Assembly (NCBI GenBank): GCA_003555285.1
Contig: PWGH01000287.1
Location: forward strand, 1 to 7,471
Source: Thioalkalivibrio sp.
GTDB lineage: Bacteria; Pseudomonadota; Gammaproteobacteria; Ectothiorhodospirales; Ectothiorhodospiraceae
DNA: 7,471 bases
Reading direction: 5' to 3'
A model generated the notes under the pieces. The model did no database searches. It was not told the origin of the DNA and saw only the letters and a program-made list of their open reading frames with translations. The translations under genes were made by a program, and so were the position numbers. Below, one piece after another: positions 1 through 6,615 of this stretch. Numbering within the stretch: the first letter of the stretch is position 1; each line of letters begins with the position of its first letter.

Positions 1-73
1 AGACCGTGGGGACATGGCACCGGCGCCTGCGGTCACCCGCGACCGACCAAGGCGTGCGGTTCCGGCCGATTCG

Positions 74-1453
74 CTACTGCAGTGCCCGCACCTTCAGGCG
101 CCGCCCCTTGATCTTGCCCTCTGAAAGAACCTGCAGGGCCTTCTTGCGGATGCTGCGATCGATGGCGACGTAGGCCACATGATCGAAGATGTCGATCTTG
201 CCGACCTTGTCGGCGGGCACCGCATTGTCTGCGGTCAAAGCCCCGAGAATATCGCCCGGGCGCAGCTTCTCCTTGCGCCCGCCATCGATGGCCAGGGTGA
301 TCATCGGCGCGGTCAGGCTGAAGCCCTCCGGCAGGTCGAGGCCCTTCAGGCGCTCCAGCTTCACCGGGCTGCCCTGGTAATCCTCGATGGCGCCGACGCG
401 GGCGGCCTCGGAGGCGAGGAACAGGCTCAACGCCAGCCCCTTGTGCCCGGCCCGTCCGGTGCGGCCGATGCGATGCACGTAGCTCTCGGCATCGCGGGGC
501 AATTCGTAGTTGATCACCGCCTCGATCGCCTTGATATCGAGGCCGCGCGCAGCGACGTCGGTGGCCACCAACACCGGGACGCTCCGATTGGAAAACCGCA
601 CCAGCACCAGATCGCGGTCCTTCTGCTCCAGATCGCCGTGCAAGGCCAGCGCCTGCACGCCGCGCTGCTGCAAGGCCTCGGTGACTTCCTGACACTGCTG
701 CCGGGTGTAGCAGAAGACCACCGTCGAGCCCGGGCGGTATTCGGCGAGCAGGGCCGCCAGCGCCTGGGTGCGCTGCCCCTTCTCCACCTCGTAGAAGCGT
801 TGCTGGATCGCCCGTTCACTGTGCTGGGCCTCGACGCTGACCTCCACCGGATCGCGCTGGAAGGCGCGGCTCAAGGCCCGAAAGGCGTCCGGGTAGGTCG
901 CTGAGAAAAACAGCGTCTGGCGCTGCTCGGGTGTGGCCGAGAGGATCGCGGCCATGTCGTCGTAAAAGCCCATGTCCAGCATGCGATCGGCCTCGTCCAG
1001 GACCACTGTCCGGACCGCCTCCAGGGTGAGCGTGCGCTGGTTCAGGTGCTTCAGAATCCGCCCCGGCGTGCCCACCACCACGTGGCCGCCATGCTCCAGC
1101 GAACCGACCTGCGGGCCGAAGGCGGTGCCGCCACACAAGGTGATCACCTTGGTATTGGCGCTCGCCCGCGCCAGCCGGCGCAGCTCCTTGGCCACCTGGT
1201 CGGCCAGCTCCCGGGTGGGGCACAGCACCAGACCCTGCACCGCAAAGCGCTCCCGATCCAGCCCCTGCAGCAGCCCCAGACCAAAGGCGACGGTCTTGCC
1301 GCTGCCGGTCTTGGCCTTGGCGATCAGATCCTTACCCGCGAGCACATGCTCCAGGGCCGCCGCCTGGATCGGCGTCGTCTGGCGATAATCCAGTGAATCC
1401 AGGTTGGCCAGCAAGGCCGGGTCGAGATCAAATCGAGAAAAATCCAGGTTCAC
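74..1453 (-). CDS. dbpA: ATP-dependent DEAD-box RNA helicase DbpA
   Basis: This 459-residue protein is a DEAD-box helicase that in the DbpA family acts on 23S rRNA (hairpin 92) during large-subunit assembly in the cytoplasm. The motifs are intact and in order: Q motif TTPIQ (26-30), Walker A AKTGSGKT (47-54), PTREL (79-83), TPGR (129-132), DEAD (153-156), SAT (184-186), ATDVAARGLD (297-306) and HRIGRTGR (327-334). Residues about 385-457 match the DbpA-type RNA-binding domain (LAIDGGRKEKLRPGDILGAL, then a KIKGRRLKVRAL end), which separates it from RhlE, RhlB and SrmB. The length is close to the E. coli protein (about 457 aa). The start is a GTG at 1453-1451, since no ATG fits the conserved N-terminus, and only a weak GAG lies at Shine-Dalgarno distance. 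The stop is TAG. The next gene upstream on the same strand is 135 bp away. No lesion is seen. Confidence 0.95.
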   Translation of the reverse strand: MNLDFSRFDLDPALLANLDSLDYRQTTPIQAAALEHVLAGKDLIAKAKTGSGKTVAFGLGLLQGLDRERFAVQGLVLCPTRELADQVAKELRRLARASANTKVITLCGGTAFGPQVGSLEHGGHVVVGTPGRILKHLNQRTLTLEAVRTVVLDEADRMLDMGFYDDMAAILSATPEQRQTLFFSATYPDAFRALSRAFQRDPVEVSVEAQHSERAIQQRFYEVEKGQRTQALAALLAEYRPGSTVVFCYTRQQCQEVTEALQQRGVQALALHGDLEQKDRDLVLVRFSNRSVPVLVATDVAARGLDIKAIEAVINYELPRDAESYVHRIGRTGRAGHKGLALSLFLASEAARVGAIEDYQGSPVKLERLKGLDLPEGFSLTAPMITLAIDGGRKEKLRPGDILGALTADNAVPADKVGKIDIFDHVAYVAIDRSIRKKALQVLSEGKIKGRRLKVRALQ

Positions 1454-1554
1454 GTGGGTACTCGTCGGCTGTCGCAGAGAGGGCTGTCACCGGGGACAGG
1501 TCGATGCACACTGTCGCACACTCCTCCATAGACGGTGCGGAATGACCACCGTTC

Positions 1555-1584
1555 CCTGTAGGAGGCGAGCCCTCTCGGCGACCG
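1555..1584. repeat. REP-like intergenic element (single copy in window)
   Basis: This GC-rich 30-bp segment lies between the DUF6489-type gene and dbpA. It begins with CCTGTAGGAGGCGAGCCC and ends CTCGGCGACCG. The GTAGGAG head, the small CGAG/CTCG stem and the trailing GCGACCG resemble the short extragenic palindromic repeats of many GC-rich gammaproteobacteria. Only one copy is present here, so repeat status rests on resemblance to known elements. Confidence 0.35.
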
Positions 1585-1588
1585 TCCT

Positions 1589-1834
1589 TCAGGAACCCGG
1601 GTTCTTGCCGTCCTTCATGAATTGCGACCAGAAACTCTGCAGCTGCTCGAGGCCTTGGGTCTGCGCGGGTAGCCAGGTCTTCATCAGCATTTCGGGCTGC
1701 ATCGACTGGAGCGAGGTCATCATGCGGTCCTGGATTTCCTGCATCATCGCGTCCTGCATCGGTTTGACGTCAGGCAGGCCGAGGAACTCGCGGGCTTCGT
1801 CGGCGCTGCAGTCGACATCGATCGTGATCTTCAT
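1589..1834 (-). CDS. DUF6489-type small protein of unknown function
   Basis: This encodes 81 residues starting MKITIDVDCSADEAREFLGL. A short N-terminal strand with a D-C-S-A-D-E-A-R-E-F-L-G-L-P-D-V stretch (8-23) is followed by a Met- and Gln-rich helical region (25-50) and MKTWLPAQTQGLEQLQ (51-66). From memory this matches the DUF6489 family, whose function is not known. There is no signal peptide or membrane segment, so it should be cytoplasmic. I chose the ATG at 1834-1832, not an upstream start at 1879, because GGAG (complement of 1842-1845) sits 7 nt before it and family similarity begins at that Met. It is divergent from the fadL-type gene and upstream of dbpA on the same strand. The Met-rich helices resemble those of phasin-like or surface-associated proteins, but that is only an impression. 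Confidence 0.85.
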   Translation of the reverse strand: MKITIDVDCSADEAREFLGLPDVKPMQDAMMQEIQDRMMTSLQSMQPEMLMKTWLPAQTQGLEQLQSFWSQFMKDGKNPGS

Positions 1835-1841
1835 GGTCGGT

Positions 1842-1845
1842 CTCC
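1842..1845 (-). promoter_or_regulatory. Ribosome binding site of the DUF6489-type gene
   Basis: GGAG on the minus strand lies 7 nt upstream of the ATG at 1834. It decides the start against the longer reading that begins at 1879. Confidence 0.7.
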
Positions 1846-1878
1846 ACTCAAGGGCTGTTTCTCCCGGCGACTGCCGCA

Positions 1879-1929
1879 CGGCATTCCAAGTTAAGGCAGC
1901 CCGGCATCCCGCGCAACCGACCCGGCATC
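1879..1929. repeat. Three CGGCAT direct repeats in a divergent promoter region
   Basis: CGGCAT occurs at 1879-1884, 1902-1907 and 1923-1928. The last two are part of a 9-bp identical word CCCGGCATC (1900-1908 and 1921-1929) spaced exactly 21 bp start to start, or two helical turns. They lie in the 210-bp spacer between the divergent DUF6489-type and fadL-type genes. They may be a direct-repeat operator, or chance in GC-rich DNA. No convincing -35/-10 pair was found in this spacer on either strand. Confidence 0.3.
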
Positions 1930-2031
1930 ACGGTATCCTGGAGTGCGCTGCACCGTGCGCCGTCTCGACGGAACGCCTCCTGTACGCCATCCAGCACCGC
2001 CCCCGCGAACCGACGTTTCCAGCCCAACCGC

Positions 2032-2037
2032 AAGGAG
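2032..2037 (+). promoter_or_regulatory. Ribosome binding site of the fadL-type gene
   Basis: AAGGAG ends 7 nt before the ATG at 2045. It fixes the start there, not at the in-frame ATG at 1943, which would put 34 proline- and arginine-rich residues in front of the signal peptide. Confidence 0.85.
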
Positions 2038-2044
2038 AAGGCCG

Positions 2045-3382
2045 ATGAGAGGAAAACGCCTGCGCCGCACCGTGGTAACCGCGATCACAGGCCTCGTTCT
2101 GGGGCTGTCCGGGGTCGCCGGAGCCACGAACGGCTATTTCAAACAGGGATACGGGACCCAGAACAAGGCCATGGGAGGCGTCGGCATGGCGCTTTCGCAG
2201 GATGCCTTCGCGTCGGGCACCAATGCCGCCGGCATCGCCGGCATGGAATCCCGGCTCGATGTAGCGCTCGCCTGGTTCCGGCCCGAGCGCAAGGTCGACA
2301 TCGGCTCTTTGGCTTCGCCACCCGGCGAGGGGGCATTTCCACTGCCGCCCGGCCGGGTTCAGAGCGATCGGGAGGATTTTTTCATTCCATCGTTCGGCTT
2401 TGTCCACCAGATCGATGCCGACCGTTCCTGGGGCCTTGCGATTCTCGCCAATGGCGGGCTCAACACCGACTACCCCGCGGTTGCGAACCCCTTCTGCGAG
2501 CAGGATCCGCAGGCACCGGCCGATACCGGCCTGTTCTGCGGCGGCAGCGCCGGATTCAACCTCGACCAACTCCTGATCATTCCGACCTACGCGCAACGTT
2601 TTGCCGACGGGCGACTGCGCCTGGGCCTGAGCCCGGTCCTCGGCTACCAGCGCTTCAAGACCAAGGGCATCGCCGCCTTCGGGGCCTTCAGCACGGCCCC
2701 GGAAGAACTGAGCGATCAAGGCTCGGACACCGCGTTCGCCTACGGCCTGCAGGTCGGCGTCCAGGCCGACCTGAGCCCGTCGGTTTCGGTGGGCGCCAAC
2801 TACCGGTCCCGGCTTCGCTCGGAAAAGTTGGACGACTACCGGGGCCTATTGGTGAATGGCGGCACCTTCGACATCCCGGAGACCTTCGGCTTCGGAATGG
2901 CCGTGGACATCACGCCCCGGGTAACGATCGCGGCTGACTACGAGCGCATCAACTACTCCGGTGTCGATGCCATCGGCAATCCCTTCGAAAACCTGTTGGC
3001 CGCCCTGCCGCCGGCACCGGACCCACAGGCGCGCCTTGGCGGGGCGCGCGGCCCGGGCTTTGGTTGGCGCGACATCGATGTGTGGAAACTGGGTGTACAG
3101 ATCGCCGGCCCCTCCGGCTGGACCTGGCGCGCGGGCTACAACCGCGGCCAGAATCCGGTGCCCTCGTCGGAGGTTCTCTTCAACATTCTGGCGCCGGCCG
3201 TGGTGAAGGATCATTACACCGCCGGGTTCTCGAAGACGCTGACGGCGCAATCCGATCTGCACGTCTCGGCGATGATTGCCCCCAGCAACAGCGTTCGGGG
3301 AGACAACCCACTGGCGGATCAGCCCATCCGGATCCAGATGCGGCAGTACGCGCTGGAGGTCGGATACAGCTACCGCTACTGA
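2045..3382 (+). CDS. FadL/TodX-family outer-membrane transport protein
   Basis: This is a 445-residue outer-membrane beta-barrel of the OMPP1/FadL/TodX family, which passes long-chain fatty acids or other hydrophobic molecules across the outer membrane. The N-terminus is a Sec signal peptide: Arg/Lys-rich 1-8, hydrophobic 9-23, and AGA at 25-27 with likely cleavage before TNGYF. The mature N-terminus (NGYFKQGYGTQNKAMGGVGMA, then an NAAGIAG at 60-66 where NPAG is usual) is the family hatch signature. The rest alternates amphipathic strands with polar loops, and the protein ends in the aromatic YSYRY typical of barrel assembly signals. Cys151 and Cys165 could form a disulfide in an extracellular loop. 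It converges on the dehydrogenase pseudogene with 10 bp between stops. The substrate cannot be told from sequence; transport of hydrocarbons or aromatics is as possible as fatty acids. The family call is firm. Confidence 0.93.
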   Translation: MRGKRLRRTVVTAITGLVLGLSGVAGATNGYFKQGYGTQNKAMGGVGMALSQDAFASGTNAAGIAGMESRLDVALAWFRPERKVDIGSLASPPGEGAFPLPPGRVQSDREDFFIPSFGFVHQIDADRSWGLAILANGGLNTDYPAVANPFCEQDPQAPADTGLFCGGSAGFNLDQLLIIPTYAQRFADGRLRLGLSPVLGYQRFKTKGIAAFGAFSTAPEELSDQGSDTAFAYGLQVGVQADLSPSVSVGANYRSRLRSEKLDDYRGLLVNGGTFDIPETFGFGMAVDITPRVTIAADYERINYSGVDAIGNPFENLLAALPPAPDPQARLGGARGPGFGWRDIDVWKLGVQIAGPSGWTWRAGYNRGQNPVPSSEVLFNILAPAVVKDHYTAGFSKTLTAQSDLHVSAMIAPSNSVRGDNPLADQPIRIQMRQYALEVGYSYRY

Positions 3383-3401
3383 TGCCGGCGGCTCAGGCAT
3401 C
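3381..3401. terminator. Weak hairpin between convergent genes
   Basis: GATGCC (3381-3386) and GGCATC (3396-3401) form a 6-bp stem with a 9-nt loop. The hairpin overlaps the fadL-type stop codon and the stop of the opposing pseudogene. There is no U-tract on either side, so a role as a bidirectional terminator is only suggested by position. Confidence 0.25.
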
Positions 3402-4432
3402 CGCCCAGGGCTTGAACAGAACCTTGATCGCCGCATCCTGGCGCTTCTGGAACATCTGATAGGCCCGAGGCCCCTTTTCCAACGGCATCACATGGGTGGC
3501 CAGATCGTGGACGCCGAGCGGATCCGCCTCGTCGGCCACCAACGGCATCAGATCGTCGATCCAGCGCTTCACATTCGCCTGCCCCATGCGCAACTCGATC
3601 TGCTTGTCGAATAGGGTCAGCATCGGCAGCGGATCCGCCATGCCGCCATACACCCCCGAGATCGACACGGTTCCGCCGCGGCGTACCGAATCGGTGCCCC
3701 GGCCCTCGGTGACCGTACGAATGACGCTGGCGATGTCCTCGTGGTCGTCCAGGTTCAGGATTTCAATGTGGTGCCGGCGCGCCATCTCCAGCCGGGCCGG
3801 CACCAGATCGACGCCGATCACGCGCGCACCGCGATAGCGGGCGATACGGGCGGCCATCTGGCCGATGGGGCCCAGACCAAAGATCGTCACATTGCCGTCG
3901 GGCGGGATATTGGCGTACTCCACCGCCTGCCACGCCGTGGGAAGAACATCCGACAGGTAGATGAAGTGTTCATCCGGGGGGCCTTCCGGCACCTTGACGG
4001 GCCATAATTCGCATTCGGCACCCGCAGATACTGGGCCTGCCCGCCCGGAACCTGCCCGTAGAGCTTGGAGTAGCCGAAGATGGCGCAGCCCTTGTCGAAG
4101 GCGCGCACCTGCGTGGTCTCGCATTGCGACTGCAGGCCACTCGTGCACATGAAGCACGCACCGCAACTGATGTTGAAGGGGATGACCACGCGATCGCCGC
4201 GTTGGATATGGCTGACCCCCCGGCCCACTTCTTCGACGATGCCCATCGGCTCGTGGCCCAGGATGTCCCCGGGATCCATGAACGGCCCCAGAACCTCCTA
4301 CAGGTGCAGGTCCGAGCCACAAATGGCGGTGGTGGTGACCCGAATGATCGCATCGGTGTCCTCCCGAATCACCGGATCGGGGACGTTGTCGATACGCACA
4401 TCACGTTTGCCGTGCCACGCCAAGGCTCTCAT
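3393..4432 (-). pseudogene. Zinc-dependent alcohol dehydrogenase, broken by three lesions
   Basis: The remnant of a medium-chain zinc-dependent dehydrogenase of the glutathione-independent formaldehyde dehydrogenase-like branch starts at the ATG 4432-4430. AGGAG lies 6 nt upstream. Visible parts are AICGSDLHL with catalytic-zinc Cys38, GHEPMG with His60-Glu61, four structural-zinc cysteines (90, 93, 96, 104), SKLYGQVPGG, and a Rossmann motif GLGPIG. Lesion 1 is codon 45, TAG (4298-4300), where relatives have Tyr (DLHLYEVLGPF). Lesion 2 is a missing base near 3997-3998, where NYGP should continue as VKVPEGPPD but reads SRCRKA; the correct frame resumes at once. Lesion 3 is at about 3681-3692, where TDSV runs directly into RRGGTVSISGVYGG. 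Relatives have about 50-60 extra residues there (IDAVGMEAHG onward), so part of the NAD-binding domain is gone. The restored length is about 346 codons against roughly 390-400 in intact relatives. Codon quality elsewhere suggests recent decay. Sequencing error could explain lesions 1 and 2 but hardly lesion 3. Confidence 0.9.
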
Positions 4433-4572
4433 GGGCGTCTCCTGAAGAGGTTCGTGTGGAGCATCCAGATGCAGGCAGGGACCGCCTCTGATTCTGCGCC
4501 GTCGGCGCCAGGTCGGTCGGGACGAACTTCCCCCTTTGACACCCCGTCGGAGTCGGGTTCCCCGAACCTCGA

Positions 4573-5073
4573 TCAGGTCCCGGATTCGCGGCTCGTGCTC
4601 GCGGCCGCCCGCGTTCGCTCGACGTGTTCGATCAGCTCGTCGGTCGTCTCCCGGAGCAGCTCCAACTCCTCCAGCGAGAGGTCCTCCAGTTGCTCCAGGT
4701 TGTATTCGATGGTGTCGATGATCTGTTGTGCCGGACGGTGCAGGGGGCGCATGAAATAGGCGGTCACGGTCGCGACGATCGCGCCGAAGAACAGCATCGA
4801 TCCCAGCACGATCCAGACCGCGCCAATCAGTTGCGCCAGTCCGCTCGCCGGCGTGTCGGCGATGCCCGCGGTGGAAAAGGCCGCAACACCCCAGTACAGC
4901 GCTTCGCCGTAGGATTGGAGCTGCGCGTCGGGCGCGTTGCGCTCGGCCAGGTACAGCGCGCCGGCAAACAACAGCCACAATCCGAACAGCAGGAACACCA
5001 GGCCGAAGAACGGCGTGTGGGTCCGCACGTTTCTGAAGAATCGGAACAGCCTTGCACGGCGTCGAAGCTTCAT
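4573..5073 (-). CDS. Two-TM ion channel family protein with atypical filter
   Basis: This 166-residue inner-membrane protein has the layout of bacterial two-helix ion channels (Ion_trans_2 type). A basic N-terminus ([17 protein letters not shown]) is followed by TM1 at about 21-43, a pore helix LYWGVAAFS (59-67), a filter TAGIAD (68-73) and TM2 at about 83-108 ([13 protein letters not shown] near its end). A cytoplasmic acidic helical tail (about 115-155, [20 protein letters not shown] pattern) probably forms a coiled coil. A tetramer is the family norm. Canonical potassium channels read TVGYGD at the filter. Here Val is Ala, Tyr is Ile and the second Gly is Ala, so potassium selectivity is doubtful. 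The ATG at 5073-5071 was preferred to a TTG at 5118, although the upstream GGGGGCGG is only a fair ribosome site. It lies 67 bp after the fusion gene and 140 bp before the dehydrogenase pseudogene, all on one strand. No RCK/TrkA domain is present. Confidence 0.8.
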   Translation of the reverse strand: MKLRRRARLFRFFRNVRTHTPFFGLVFLLFGLWLLFAGALYLAERNAPDAQLQSYGEALYWGVAAFSTAGIADTPASGLAQLIGAVWIVLGSMLFFGAIVATVTAYFMRPLHRPAQQIIDTIEYNLEQLEDLSLEELELLRETTDELIEHVERTRAAASTSRESGT

Positions 5074-5100
5074 GGTCCGCCCCCGTTCAGAGATGCGCCA

Positions 5101-5127
5101 CAACCCGGGCCTCAGCAACCCGGGCCT
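5101..5127. repeat. Tandem 12-bp direct repeat between two genes
   Basis: CAACCCGGGCCT occurs at 5101-5112 and again at 5116-5127, a 15-bp period. A degenerate third copy (AACCCAGGGCCT) follows at about 5146-5157, inside the end of the rhodanese/MBL gene. Each copy holds a CCCGGG core. It probably arose by local duplication, and no function is evident. Confidence 0.6.
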
Positions 5128-5140
5128 GAAAGCGCCAAAC

Positions 5141-6463
5141 CTAGAAACCCAGGGCCTCGAACTCCATCGCCTGGAAGATCAGCGCGGCGTTTCTACGCGA
5201 GAGCTCATGGAAGGTGTCCAGGTGGGCATAGGCGGACTGGTCGATCCGGTAGGCCTCGTTCAGGCCGCCGCCGGCATCCAGGATCTTGCCCGCCTCCTCG
5301 CGCATGTACACCAGGTAGTCCCGCGTGTAGCGGGTCACCTCGTCATAGCCCTGCACCGGGCCACCATGGCCGGGAATGATGACCTCGGCGCCGAGATCGA
5401 CGAAGCGGTCCCAGGTCTCGATCCAGCCTGCGGTATCGGTATCCTCGAACACCGGCAGCATCCGTTCGTGAAAGGCCACATCGCCGGAGATCACCACCTT
5501 GCGCTGTGGCAGCCACACGACGATGTCCCCCGGGCTGTGCGCCGGCCCCAGGTTCAGGACCTCGATGGTTTCGTCACCGAGCGTCAGTTCCAGCCGATCG
5601 GTGAAGGTCTGGTCGGGCACTCCGAGGCGGGTACGGAAGGCCTTGTCCCGGCTGCGCTGCTGCAGCCGGGCGAGCAAGGCGGAACCATTCTTCTCGATCT
5701 CGCGCGCCGCATCGATATGGGCGATGACCGGCACGCCCTGATCCTGCCAGTAGGTCATCCCGAGCATCGCGTGGCCCTGGCCGTTCTCCAGCACCACGTA
5801 CTTCACCGGCTGGTCGGTGACCCGCCGAATCTCGTCGTGCAGGGACTGGGCGAGCAGGTAATTGTCGCCGGCGTTGACCACCAGCACACCGCCCTCGGTG
5901 ATCACGAAGGAGAGGTTGTTGTTGTGCCCGGAGTTCTCGTAGGTGTGCGGCTGGGTCGCGCCGATCGCCGACCAGACGCCCGGGGCCGCCTCCTGCGGCT
6001 TGCTGTAGAGGAACGAATCGGGCGCCTTGTCGGCCACGTACAGGGGCAGCCCGGCCTCCTTCCAGACGAAGAAGCCCTCGGCGTAGTTGTGCACGTTGGT
6101 GAAGCCCATTTGCGCCAGCGTGTGGGCCGCGGGCGGACTGCGCAGGTTCTGTCCGCAATAGACGACGATCGGTGTATCCGGATCCAGGGCCTGCGCGCCA
6201 ATCTGGAATTCGAGCCAGCCGCGCGGCAGATTCAGCGTTCGGTGCGAGCGGATCATGCCCCCGGTCAGTGCCACTTCCGTCTGCGTACGCACATCGATCA
6301 CCACATGACGCGGGTCGTTCAGGATCAGGTCGCGCACGCCCTGGGTGTCGATATCCGGCACCGCCGTGGCGGCCGCCTCCAGCAGGGTGTCGGGGGTCAG
6401 GTCCGCCGCGTATGCGGGCGCTCCGGCCAGCACGAGCAAGGCACCCAGGATTATCTGACGCAT
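5141..6463 (-). CDS. Exported rhodanese/metallo-beta-lactamase-fold fusion protein
   Basis: This 440-residue envelope protein begins with a signal peptide (MRQIILGALLVLAGAPAYA, cleavage after 19). Residues about 36-140 are a rhodanese domain: VVIDVRT (54-60), then the active-site loop CGQNLRS with Cys103, Arg108 and Ser109. Asn106 replaces the usual Gly of CxxGxRS. Residues about 163-385 are a metallo-beta-lactamase fold: GGVLVVNAGDN (191-201), GPAHSPGD with His309, ISGD with Asp328 and PGHG with His366. The HxHxDH motif is replaced by ENGQGH (226-231), so only its last His remains. A C-terminal helical tail (386-440) follows. A persulfide dioxygenase or SoxH/quinoprotein-relay type activity is a family-level guess, and the altered metal site makes it unsafe. 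The start at 6463 has GGAG 8 nt upstream and the signal peptide; a longer form from 6697 would overlap the divergent gene. The stop is TAG. Confidence 0.88.
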   Translation of the reverse strand: MRQIILGALLVLAGAPAYAADLTPDTLLEAAATAVPDIDTQGVRDLILNDPRHVVIDVRTQTEVALTGGMIRSHRTLNLPRGWLEFQIGAQALDPDTPIVVYCGQNLRSPPAAHTLAQMGFTNVHNYAEGFFVWKEAGLPLYVADKAPDSFLYSKPQEAAPGVWSAIGATQPHTYENSGHNNNLSFVITEGGVLVVNAGDNYLLAQSLHDEIRRVTDQPVKYVVLENGQGHAMLGMTYWQDQGVPVIAHIDAAREIEKNGSALLARLQQRSRDKAFRTRLGVPDQTFTDRLELTLGDETIEVLNLGPAHSPGDIVVWLPQRKVVISGDVAFHERMLPVFEDTDTAGWIETWDRFVDLGAEVIIPGHGGPVQGYDEVTRYTRDYLVYMREEAGKILDAGGGLNEAYRIDQSAYAHLDTFHELSRRNAALIFQAMEFEALGF

Positions 6464-6471
6464 CAGCAGCA

Positions 6472-6475
6472 CTCC
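6472..6475 (-). promoter_or_regulatory. Ribosome binding site of the rhodanese/MBL gene
   Basis: GGAG on the minus strand lies 8 nt upstream of the ATG at 6463. It supports this start over the longer reading that begins at 6697. Confidence 0.75.
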
Positions 6476-6504
6476 AGTTGATTGGACCGTCGGTATCCGT
6501 ATTA

Positions 6505-6570
6505 GACGCAGCGGCCGTTCGGGCCATTCCGCCGACTCGACAGCGGGCGGCGGACCGGGCCGCTGCCGTC
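6505..6570. repeat. Long-spaced inverted repeat in divergent promoter region
   Basis: GACGCAGCGGCC (6505-6516) is complementary to GGCCGCTGCCGTC (6558-6570) over 12 bp with a single bulged C at 6567. The 41-nt middle part holds a further small GGCC/GGCC stem (6513-6525 region). It lies between the start codons of the rhodanese/MBL gene and the GlcG-type gene. It could be a two-site operator or a leader RNA structure on either transcript. Confidence 0.5.
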
Positions 6571-6615
6571 GGGGCAGGATCAGGGTGGCGGCGCATCCGT
6601 CGGCGCTGGCAACCG

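Noticed and set aside
179..904. Plus-strand open frames across the dbpA region, including a 241-codon one.
   Set aside because: All lie opposite the intact helicase gene and their translations show no motif or ribosome site.
1593..1604. Perfect 12-bp palindrome GAACCCGGGTTC at the end of the DUF6489-type gene.
   Set aside because: It has no loop and no T-run, and it overlaps coding sequence, so a terminator or operator role is not supported.
1943..2044. Longer N-terminus for the fadL-type protein starting at 1943.
   Set aside because: It would place 34 Pro/Arg-rich residues before a clear signal peptide; the AAGGAG at 2032-2037 supports the start at 2045.
1404..2048. A 214-codon plus-strand frame spanning the dbpA start, the DUF6489-type gene and the divergent spacer.
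   Set aside because: It crosses three annotated elements, lacks a ribosome site and has no recognisable domain.
3990..4005. Programmed frameshift in the dehydrogenase.
   Set aside because: There is no slippery heptamer or following structure, and an upstream amber codon already stops translation.
4298..4300. Amber codon in the dehydrogenase read as pyrrolysine or another recoded residue.
   Set aside because: The same gene also has a frameshift and an internal deletion, dbpA and the rhodanese/MBL gene end in TAG as an ordinary stop, and relatives have Tyr here.
4937..6481. A 514-codon plus-strand open frame opposite the rhodanese/MBL and channel genes.
   Set aside because: It is antisense to genes with signal peptide, rhodanese and MBL motifs. 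Its translation is His/Arg/Gly-rich with no domain, as expected of a shadow frame in GC-rich DNA.
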